NCBI GenBank assembly: GCA_009887135.1
Contig: QXYA01000079.1
Location: forward strand, 1-16,319
DNA from: Candidatus Poseidoniales archaeon
GTDB lineage: Archaea; Thermoplasmatota; Poseidoniia; Poseidoniales; Poseidoniaceae
Reading direction: 5' to 3'
Length of the DNA: 16,319 nt
Each line of letters starts with the position of its first letter. Within the stretch, counting starts at the first letter, position 1. The position numbers and the translations under genes were made by a program. The notes below the pieces were generated by a model. The model was not told the origin of the DNA. It ran no database searches and saw only the letters and a program-made list of their open reading frames with translations. This document shows, in pieces, positions 6,979 through 15,800 of this stretch.

Positions 6979-8274
6979 ATGCCAGCACAATGGGAAGATA
7001 AGAACAAGCCACATCGTAACATCGTCTTCGTCGGTCACGTTGATCACGGAAAGTCGACCACTGTTGGTCGTCTTCTTCTAGACTCCGGTCACATCGAAGA
7101 ACACGTTATCGAGAAGAACGAAAAACTCGCCGCAGAAGCAGGTAAGGCCGGATTCGGACTTGCATATGTTATGGACGGTCTAAAGGAAGAGCGAGAACGT
7201 GGAATTACCATCGACGTCGCTCACAAGGAGTTCTTTACTCCTAAGTACTACTGGACTATCATCGACGCACCTGGTCACCGTGATTTCGTAAAGAACATGA
7301 TTACTGGAGCTTCACAAGCAGACACAGCAGTTCTACTCTGTGCTGCTAACGACGGTGTTAACGCACAAACCAAGGAACACGCTTTCCTCGCAAAGGTTCT
7401 TGGTGTCAAGGAATTGATTGTCCACGTAAACAAGATGGACATCTCTGGTGTTGACTGGTCAGAAGACAAGTACAAGGCAGCTGTTAGCGAAGTCACTGCA
7501 CTTCTAAAGATGGCTGGATTTGGTTCACAAATCGACAACATCCCAATGATTCCTGCTTCTTCATTGAAGGGCGACAACGTTTACAAGAAGAGCGAGAACA
7601 CTCCATGGTACAATGGACCTACTCTCTTCGAAGCAATCGATGCTGCTGCAATGCCAAGCAAGCCTCTCGACAAGCCACTTCGACTTCCTATCCAAGATGT
7701 CTACAAGATCTCTGGTATCGGAACTGTCCCAGTCGGTAAGATTGAAACAGGTACTCTGAACTCTGGAAAGACTGTTGTCTTCAACCCATCTCAGAAGTCT
7801 GCTGAAGTCAAGACAATTGAAATGCACCACACAATCGTTACCAAGGCAGAGCCTGGTGACAACGTCGGTTTCAACGTCCGTGGCCTCGCTGCTGACGAAA
7901 TCCGCCGTGGTGACGTTGCTGGATACACTGACAGCGAACCAACATTCGTTCGTCACGACGAAACTTTCGTCGGTCAAATCCAACTTATGGACATTCCAAA
8001 GGCTGTTTCCGTCGGATACACCCCGGTTTTCCACGCACACACCGCTCAAGTTGCTATCAAGTTCCAAGACCTACTTGAAAAGACAAACAAGAATGGTAAG
8101 GAAGCTAACCCATCGTTCCTCAAGAACGGCGATGCATGTTTGATCCGTTTCCAACCAACCAAGCCTTTTGCTATCGAGCAAATGGACACCTTCCCTGAAT
8201 TGTCCCGATTCGCTATTCGTGACATGGGTAAGACTGTCGCTGCTGGTGTTTGTCTCAAGATTGAGAAGAAGTGA
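6979..8274 (+). CDS. tuf: Translation elongation factor 1-alpha
   Basis: This 431-residue GTPase delivers aminoacyl-tRNA to the ribosomal A site in the cytoplasm. The G domain shows all five motifs: G1 GHVDHGKST (19-27), switch I with RERGITID (72-79), G3 DAPGH (96-100), G4 NKMD (151-154), and G5 around SSLKGDN (194-200). Domain II follows (about 235-322, including GIGTVPVGKIETG at 246-258), then domain III (about 325-431), ending in RFAIRDMGKTVAAGVCLKI. Length and the ARCHAEA/eukaryote-type insertions (SGHIEEHVIEKNEKLA) separate it from bacterial EF-Tu. Lysine is almost always AAG here, unlike in the neighbouring secreted-protein genes, a codon bias typical of highly expressed genes. The gene is followed 40 bases later by S10, the classic archaeal pairing, so co-transcription is likely. 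Confidence 0.97.
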   Translation: MPAQWEDKNKPHRNIVFVGHVDHGKSTTVGRLLLDSGHIEEHVIEKNEKLAAEAGKAGFGLAYVMDGLKEERERGITIDVAHKEFFTPKYYWTIIDAPGHRDFVKNMITGASQADTAVLLCAANDGVNAQTKEHAFLAKVLGVKELIVHVNKMDISGVDWSEDKYKAAVSEVTALLKMAGFGSQIDNIPMIPASSLKGDNVYKKSENTPWYNGPTLFEAIDAAAMPSKPLDKPLRLPIQDVYKISGIGTVPVGKIETGTLNSGKTVVFNPSQKSAEVKTIEMHHTIVTKAEPGDNVGFNVRGLAADEIRRGDVAGYTDSEPTFVRHDETFVGQIQLMDIPKAVSVGYTPVFHAHTAQVAIKFQDLLEKTNKNGKEANPSFLKNGDACLIRFQPTKPFAIEQMDTFPELSRFAIRDMGKTVAAGVCLKIEKK

Positions 8275-8314
8275 GTTCCAATACTCAATGAAACTTGAAC
8301 AGGATGTATGAATT

Positions 8315-8644
8315 ATGGCAGCCGTTACCGTCATCAAACTAACCGGAAACAACCACCCCGATATTGATCGCGTAGCAAGCCACATTCGTGCAATCTGCGA
8401 TCAAAGCGATACTAAGCTTCGAGGTCCAATTCCTCTACCAACACGCCGTCTGGTCGTTCCTGTCCGACGTGCACCTGATGGTGAAGGAAGCGAAACCTAC
8501 GACCATTGGGAACTCCGAGTTCACAAGCGATTGTTGGAAATGCACATCAACTCCGGTAAGGATGAAACCTCTCTGCGACAAGTCGCAAAGATCGACATTC
8601 CTGATTCAGTCACCATCGAGTTATCGATGCGTACTGTAAACTGA
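8315..8644 (+). CDS. rpsJ: 30S ribosomal protein S10
   Basis: This 109-residue protein is a component of the head of the small ribosomal subunit. Diagnostic features are the N-terminal strand AVTVIKLTGNNHPDIDRVASHIRAI, the loop GPIPLPTRRLVVPVRRAPDGEGSETYDHWELRVHKRLLEM, which is characteristic of archaeal/eukaryotic S10/uS10, and the C-terminal IDIPDSVTIELSMR. The length is close to the usual archaeal size of about 102 residues. It lies 40 bases downstream of EF-1A on the same strand, as in most archaea, and probably shares its transcript. A weak AGGA lies 10 bases before the ATG. A terminator hairpin follows at 8692. Confidence 0.96.
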   Translation: MAAVTVIKLTGNNHPDIDRVASHIRAICDQSDTKLRGPIPLPTRRLVVPVRRAPDGEGSETYDHWELRVHKRLLEMHINSGKDETSLRQVAKIDIPDSVTIELSMRTVN

Positions 8645-8649
8645 AGTGA

Positions 8650-8668
8650 AACGTTTTTCTGAAACGTT
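8650..8668 (+). terminator. Possible first hairpin after S10
   Basis: Arms AACGTTT and AAACGTT form a 7-bp stem with a 5-base loop just after the S10 stop codon. The left arm runs into a T5 tract (8654-8658), so either the hairpin or the T-tract alone, which is what mainly drives archaeal termination, could contribute to 3'-end formation. It is weaker than the hairpin at 8692. Confidence 0.35.
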
Positions 8669-8691
8669 GTTCTAATCTAAACAGGCTTAGC

Positions 8692-8715
8692 CATCTTGAT
8701 TCTTCAAGATGTTTT
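8692..8715 (+). terminator. Hairpin plus T-tract terminator of the EF-1A/S10 unit
   Basis: Arms CATCTTGA and TCAAGATG form a perfect 8-bp stem around TTCT, followed directly by TTTTGATT. It sits in the convergent gap between S10 and the minus-strand Gins51-like gene, whose stop codon is at 8718-8720. The T-tract follows only on the plus strand, so it should act on the S10 transcript. On the minus strand the hairpin lies just past the stop codon without a T-tract. Confidence 0.6.
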
Positions 8716-8717
8716 GA

Positions 8718-9716
8718 TTACAATGGTGCAGCTTCTGCAGCACCAGAGTCGATGAGCCACTGAGCCATACCGGTCTCTAAATTGTGAACATCTCCTGCTT
8801 GTAACATCAACTCAGATCCGTCTGCTGTTGCTATTGCTTCATCGAATGAAGTAAGGATTCGTATTCGAATGAGAGGCGTCGTCTCGACTACCTTCTCTTC
8901 TTCCTTTGGAGTCTCGTCCATCCAATCATCAGTAATTGCCGATGTTGCTGATGGGGCGAGTTCCATGGCTGCACTATGCCTACCCTCGCTCGATGGCGCC
9001 TGGGGAAGCGGTGCGGGTGGAGTAACATCTTCTTCAGATGGCTCAGGCATTGGTACTGGTTCCATAGAATCCCATTCCAAAGCAGCAATCCGATCTTCTT
9101 CATCGATATCGATTGTATCCACAGGTTCTGGTCGTTGATCTTCAAAGATCAAGTCAGGTGGTGCTTGATTCGTAATCGGCTTTTCAGTAAAATCACCCAA
9201 TTGCATCGTCCCTGGTTTATGGGTCGGTGCTGCAAACTCCATTTCTCCACGAAGTCCATCTTGCATCTCCTGCCATCCAATGGTCTTCTTGAATCGATCC
9301 ATCTCTGTTTGAATTGCAGTGTACAACTGACGTTCAGCACCGTCTGTTTTTTGCCAATCCAATGGCGGGAGAACAGTTGCATTATCGGTTGCACTTGTGG
9401 CCATACGAAGCGATTGTGATGCAGCATGTTGCATCATTGCAACCAATCGGCGACGAGCTAATTCTGATGCGATGTGTCGAACATTTGCTTGGCGCTTCTG
9501 TTCATTCTGTACTCGCAAGTCAGCACCATGTTGGCGGATCATATTGTGAATCTGAACATCAAGGGTTGTGAGGAGTCGCTTGACCATTTCCCAGAAGTCC
9601 TTTCGAGGTAGATGGACGGGAACCTGACGGTTGGTTTGTTGGCGATATGTGGCGAACAACTGCTCCTGAATCTCACGGGCTTGAAGGTCCGTAAGCATGG
9701 TGTCGCTCGACATCAT
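8718..9716 (-). CDS. Gins51-like subunit of the archaeal GINS complex
   Basis: The GINS complex bridges the MCM helicase and Cdc45/GAN in the replicative CMG complex. Residues about 8-105 are helical and match the GINS A domain: an LPRKDFWEMVKRLLTTLD segment (36-53) corresponds to the Gins51 LPxDFYxxVxxYL region, and HIASELARRRLVAMMQHA (81-98) to the conserved RR-x-KI helix. The last 50 residues (about 281-332) match the B domain: IRIRILTSFDEAIATADG, LMLQAGDVHNLETGMAQWLIDSGAAEAA. The A-then-B order marks Gins51 rather than Gins23. Between them lies an unusually long, acidic, proline-rich linker (about 165-280), making the protein 332 residues rather than the usual 180-220 or so. In Thermoplasma a single Gins51 forms a homotetramer, so a lone copy is plausible. 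The start could be M1, M2 or M7. No Shine-Dalgarno sequence is evident. The assignment was made by eye. Confidence 0.72.
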   Translation of the reverse strand: MMSSDTMLTDLQAREIQEQLFATYRQQTNRQVPVHLPRKDFWEMVKRLLTTLDVQIHNMIRQHGADLRVQNEQKRQANVRHIASELARRRLVAMMQHAASQSLRMATSATDNATVLPPLDWQKTDGAERQLYTAIQTEMDRFKKTIGWQEMQDGLRGEMEFAAPTHKPGTMQLGDFTEKPITNQAPPDLIFEDQRPEPVDTIDIDEEDRIAALEWDSMEPVPMPEPSEEDVTPPAPLPQAPSSEGRHSAAMELAPSATSAITDDWMDETPKEEEKVVETTPLIRIRILTSFDEAIATADGSELMLQAGDVHNLETGMAQWLIDSGAAEAAPL

Positions 9717-9792
9717 CCGAGCCTTACTCTTAGAGTCTTTGAACTCTCTTGCGCGGACTTAAACAGAACAGACGAGGCTTCATACCAAATGC
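9717..9792. promoter_or_regulatory. Divergent promoter region with small palindromes
   Basis: This gap separates the minus-strand Gins51-like gene from the plus-strand giant gene. It contains ACTCT-T-AGAGT (9726-9736), a perfect palindrome with a one-base centre, followed by a third half-site ACTCT (9743-9747). CTTAAACAG (9758-9766) is the best TATA-like element for the plus strand; it would place transcription start near 9787-9790, just before the hairpin at 9793. GTTTAAG is the same site on the minus strand and lies about 45 bases before the Gins51 start. The palindrome is an operator candidate only by symmetry and position. Confidence 0.3.
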
Positions 9793-9815
9793 CTCACCTT
9801 GCGAAGCAAGGTGAG
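9793..9815 (+). promoter_or_regulatory. Hairpin that sequesters the ribosome-binding site of the giant gene
   Basis: Arms CTCACCTTGC and GCAAGGTGAG pair perfectly over 10 bp around a GAA triloop, giving the GCGAAGC apex known as an exceptionally stable mini-hairpin. The 3' arm contains AAGGTGAG (9808-9815), a strong Shine-Dalgarno match, 4 bases before the ATG at 9820. The ribosome-binding site is therefore fully base-paired in the folded RNA, which predicts translational control. The two arms are a directly visible fact; the regulation is inferred. Confidence 0.6.
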
Positions 9816-9819
9816 ATGG

Positions 9820-12800
9820 ATGAACATGCCCTCAAATCAGTACAAAGCAGTGCTTCTCGTAGCACTCATGGTACTTGTTGGGCCCTCGACTCTTGTAAAA
9901 GGTGCGCCCACAATAACATCATCTGGTGGAATCACATTAACACCAACACCTGGCAATGAGTCTGTTCTTACCAACATTTCATCCATCGTTCAGGTGCCTG
10001 CAAACCACACGATAACCGGAGGTTATTTGGGAATTCAGACTGAATGGACTCCTGTTGCAGACGGTGGTTCGTATTACGGTACAGGTTATGACAGAGGGTG
10101 GTTGAATGGAACGTTTGACAACACTTCCTCGCTCGCTCACGGCGGTAAACTCTCTCTTTCTACAGATACATCATTGGGATCATTGACGGATTTTGAAACC
10201 ACGACCAGGGTCCCAACAGGTTGGCTTGGAATGGGGCCAGATGGATATGATTGGACGGTTGTCAATGTGACAACACTTCAGGGGCAAGAGCAACCACAAA
10301 GTGCAAGCAATGGAGTGCACGCTCTCGCCTTTGGTGCAGATTTAAGCCTAACAGAGAACATGACTTCCTGTATTCTGTCTCCGAGGTACTCAACACCTGA
10401 AGTTGTTCGGAATCTCTCACTTTCATTTGATCATTGGCGCTCAGTTACATCAAACGACGCCCTTTGGGTCGAGTATACTCTCGATGATGTAGAAGCATGG
10501 AAGCAATTGATTCCAACAAGTGGTTACAACACCACAGTAGCATCGTCTCATCCAACGTCGGTTCAATCTTATTCATCTGTTTGGAGTGGTTCATCACTCC
10601 AATGGGATTCAGTCCATTTCCAATTAGACAATCTCGCTAACATCAGTTCATCGCAATCCATGCGCTTCAGAATGTGTGCGGATATGAGTGACGATATCTC
10701 TCAACGAGGTGGCTGGTTTATCGATAATCTGACATGGCATAATCAAGGAGATGAACCAGGTTCATGGTTCCACGGAAACTTGAGTGGCGATTATGCGCCA
10801 AACGCAGATGGGACACTGGTTATGCCCGTAGATTTCAGTGGACTTGCTTCGCCAATTGAACTTGAAATTCGCTCGAATTGGGATATTGAAGGTGGCTCCA
10901 ACGATGGCATGACCATCTGGTATTCACTCGACAATGGAACTTCCTGGGTACTCTTGACTCCTCTTCCGGGCTTGCCTGGTAACGGGGTGGCCTATCAAGG
11001 TCAATTCTACGTTGATGAGTCCTTTGCATGGCTACCAATGTTCTATCCTGTACCAAACACAGTGTCCAGTCATAGCAATGCTTCGTATGGATTGCTGAAG
11101 TTCAATGTCCAAACAGATGCAATTGTCAATCATGGCGGTTCTGCTCCAGCTTCGGGTTGGGAAGGAATCATGATCGACGATGTCACTCTCCATTCAGGTG
11201 CCAATACGGCCACGCCAATCAAGCGCGTATTGAATAATTTCACGAACATGCCAGATTATAGCAATGGCTCAATCGATGGATGGCTCGACAATGTAAGTGC
11301 TCCAAATCAATGGCAATGGGTTTCCACCATGGGTGTCAATGGACCAAGAACCGCCTTTGATTCATTTGAAGATGCTCACGATGCGCCTGCAGGGTGGTCA
11401 ATTCAGAACATTCGTGGAGAAGGATGGACGCTTGGGACAGTGAACAACTCGTCAGGACAAGGTCCAAACGGATGGCATTCAGGCCAAAACGGAGTTGGAA
11501 TCAAACTCGATGGACAGTATCGTGCAAACTCATATGCACACCTTATCTCTCCTGAATATCGCTTGCCAACCAACGCAACATCACAACTCACCTTCCGACA
11601 ATGGATTTGCACAGAAGCTGCATGGGATGGTGGAGCAGTATCACTTTCAACCGATGGAGGATTGAATTGGTGGTACTTGCCAGCAGATCCTGGTGGCTTC
11701 CATGACCGAATTTCAACAGTGAACAGCAATTCTCCATTCTATGGAGAAGGTCTTCTCGACGGTTCACGTGTAACGGGTGGTTGCCATGGCGTCATACGTG
11801 GCTTTGAACTGAAAACAGCGGATATCACCAATCTTTCAGGCGAATCTGTACGCCTTCGCTTCTCCTTCTTCTCAGACGAATTCGTAGAACGAGATGGATG
11901 GTATATCGACGATGCTGGAATTGAGATCTCACTGTTTGAGAACGAAGGAGAATGGGTCTCTGAACCGTTCACGCCAAATCCAGTGTTTGGCTATGGTGTG
12001 CTAGATGCGAGTGCGATTCAACCTCAAAATACAACGCTACGGTTTAGCATCATGGATATGAACGGAGACATCATTCCTCAGTATGAGCGAATAACAGCAC
12101 CAAAACAAATTCTGCTCAACCCAGAAGAGTATTCTTCGGTACGTATTGTCGTTCACATGTCAACCACAGACATTCTGGTAACACCGACGGTTGAACGCCT
12201 CGGGCTTGGGCTCAAGCAAACATTTGGAGCGTATCAAGTACAAACCAATTCCTTGTCGTTTACAAGCAACCTCAGTGTTGATTCAAATGGATACATTTCA
12301 GCACCTTCATCGACCACCATGTTCAACACGTTTTACCCCCAATGTTTCTGGGGAGAAGTCATTGTAACGCACCGTGGTGCCAATTTAACAGGTTTTGGAA
12401 CCGGGTTCTACCCTCCGTTCACTCATTTCTTGCAAACCACTTCATACACTTCACAACCTATTCCTACCACGACGACTTCATACTCGACCTCAGGACAATA
12501 TGGATTTTCTACGGATGCAACGGGGCTTAACTTAACGAGAAATATGGCGCAAGGAGATACCTTCCTGGATTTTACGATTCAGCCGATATGTTCAACAGGA
12601 ATCGATGATTTACAGGTGACGATTGGAAACAATGCCATTGATGGATTCCCTTATCCACTTACTGGAAACGATACAGGATTAAGTGAACGAACAAAGTTTT
12701 ACTCCGTAGAAAATGGCTCATTCGTCAAACATGGGAACGAACATGGTGATATTGAATGGGAATCGAAAGCTTCCGTGATGTATGATTTAGGCTATCATGG

Positions 12801-15800
12801 GTATTCTCGTACAGGTATTTTCCTACAAAATGGTGTCTTGAAATATCAGTTCATGGACCAATTCGTACTGAAGGTACAAACTGGTGAAAATGCAACCAAT
12901 GTCACCATGTGTGATCACTATTACAATGGGTATCAACTTCATTCCGTACTTGCATTTGTTCCAGCGAATACAACACGATATATCCATGTAACAAGCCCTG
13001 GTTTGAGATTTAATACAACACATCCTTCAATTGCGAACGCTACAGGAACCCATTACGATTGGGGGCGTATCTCGATGTTCTTACAGACTGATCAAGATGC
13101 GAATTTAACAGCACATTCCTTGCGTTCTTCATCAGAACCGTCCATCTTAAACTTCATCTATTATTCAGATACAATTCTCAATTCAGTTCTCAATGCTTCG
13201 AGTACGAATGATTCAAATTCGATGATTGACATACCGATTTCGATAGAAACTGCAAGCGGTGGCGTGGTTTTTAATTTCACAGTGGCAAGCGAACCAGTCC
13301 TCATTGACACGGTTGTTGATGCCCCTGCTTCTCGATGGTTACCAGGGACGCTTCGTGAAGTGACGACACATCACGCACGCACTGATCCAAACAATCCGCA
13401 ATCAATCGCACCAGCTCTCGAACGAATCAATATCTCAATGGGGCCATCAACATCTCATAACGATGTACGAATCACTGCAGAATTAGATCGATTGGATACA
13501 ACACCACGATTTATCCAAACTTCAGGGGCGGGTATTGCTTCGCTTCACCCCTCCTCAAACGTTTCATGCACTCGAAGTGAATGCACAGTAACATGGGTCT
13601 TTGAGAGTACGTGGCTAAACGATGACATCGATGATGTGCATTGGATGGCTTTCGCAATCGATGAAAATGGATTGAAGACCGGTCCTGCAGTATGGGTTGA
13701 AAATACAGCATACAACGATGTTGAGAACGATCTCGAGGCATTCGACATCCGCGCCTATGATGATGAAGGACGAGCCCTGCATGATTGGACACAACCGTTG
13801 TGGCCATTGCATGTTAACCCAGACACAGCGATGTTCATCAGCGGGCGTGTTCGATTCGAGGGAGTTGCCGATGGATGGGTGCAAGAAGGCGAAGCACAAG
13901 TGACGGTAGAAGCACGCGCAGTGCCTCCAAAGAACATCAGTGGAGGGTCTGATGAATGGCCCGGTATTCCAGTTATCTGGTCTCTCAGCAATACCTCAGA
14001 AGTCGATGTATTCGGTCAATTCTCAATCCCTCTGACAATCCCCGATGCGGACGAATTAATCAGCGGTACGCGTATTGAAGTTCGAGTCCTTTTGACACGT
14101 CGTGGACCTGCTGGAAACCAAGTCACTACAGCCTTTGATAGGACTGCAGAGTCCACATCGTTCGAAATCTTATACGATGAAACGAAACCAGATTTGATTT
14201 CAGTTGAAATCCTCGATCAGAGTGGATTACAGCCTGCAGACGGGCATATCTGGATGCCTGAGCGTCCAATTCCACTTCGATTACTGATTCAAGATGCGGA
14301 AGGCCTTGAAACACCATTGACGATTTACACATGGGCCGAAGACAGAGATGATACAAATGGCAATGGCTTGATGGAAGAAAGTGAATATCAATCATTTACT
14401 ACAAACATCAACCGAGGCGTCTTTGAAGCTGAAGTTGATTTGCCACTTCTCCAAACCAGTGATGTCCTCTCACCAGGATACGAAGAGGGACGATTGAGTG
14501 TCGTGGTATCTGGCTTTGATTTGGCTGGAAATTCATTACGAGGAGGCGGAACCTATGGAGAAGAAACTGATGCAGCGACGGTCTACGTTCAACCAGGGAA
14601 GCCTACTTCCTTAGTACGAGAGTCGTTTACTACCGATGCCATTGGAGGATATTTATTCCCAGGGCAAACACATTCGATGTCCTTTGATCTCATCGATGGA
14701 AACGGGCTTTCAAGTCTTGACTCAATTACGTTTGGCCTCTTGAATTCACAACAAGATGATTGTTGGATAGAACATCTTCCACGCTTCAATGTAACATCTG
14801 GTGATGTGATGTGTTTTGAGGTTCCACCAACAGTTACCTCTCAGAAAGATGATCTCACGTTCAGATGGAAAATTACCGTTTCATTCCGCTTACGTTGGGA
14901 TGCTATGGACGCTTTGAGCGATCAGCGATTTACCCCGTCTCTTGTCGTCGAGGATGAAAATCAAGACGTTGGTTTAGGTGCAACATATCTAGAATATTTG
15001 AATTGGACAACACATACACGAGTATCGTTTATCCTCGATGATGTGAAAGATCGAGTGGCTCCTTTTGGAACGTTCCAAAATAATATTCTGACGCTGCAGC
15101 TCGATGATTTTGCTGATATTGACGTCATCATTGTTCATGAAAATACATCGGAACCAGCCCTCCATATTCCCTTTGACAGTCGTGTAATGTGGAATGTAAC
15201 TCACAACGCAGCGACGTCGTTTTCAACAGAATCAACCATCGATATGACTGGCTTGAGCAGCCATCGTCTCGTCCTCAATTGGATGACCATCCCAAACGGT
15301 GTGGCAACACTCAACATTGGGTTAACTGGCAGTGTCTTCAATTCTTCATCACCTCTGAGCATAGATCTGCAAATCGATGAACAATCTCCTACTGTGGCTC
15401 TTGAACTTGGAACGTTCAGTGACTTGGATTCAAATAATCTCAACAATGTTCCAATTACAATACATATCACAGATGACTACGGTGTATCTGAACGAGGGGC
15501 GATGGTTCATTGGTGCTATGTACGGGCTGGAAAGGTTGTAGAAGGCTCAATTGGAGAGAAATACCTTGATTCAATCGGTACGACTGGTGAAATCACATCG
15601 TTCCAAACAATTCTCAATGTTGAGCAAACAGGCGTTTTATTCGAGAAGAGTGACCGACTTAGCGTCTGGTTCTCCCATCAAGACCGTTCAGGTAATCCGA
15701 TGGTTGGTGAAGCAACCGAGTTCAGCCCACTCGAAGTTTATGTTGTTTGGATGGCGTTCGAACCTGTTCCAGTCTCGATTGAAGCGACGCCTTACAGACC

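Noticed and set aside
7561..8067. 168-codon open frame on the minus strand opposite EF-1A
   Set aside because: It lies entirely inside the unmistakable EF-1A gene, has no recognisable domain, and reflects strong codon bias of the sense strand.
9612..9959. 115-codon plus-strand open frame across the divergent region
   Set aside because: It overlaps the Gins51-like N-terminus and the giant gene's signal peptide. The internal ATG at 9789 lies in the hairpin region but its product has no protein-like features.
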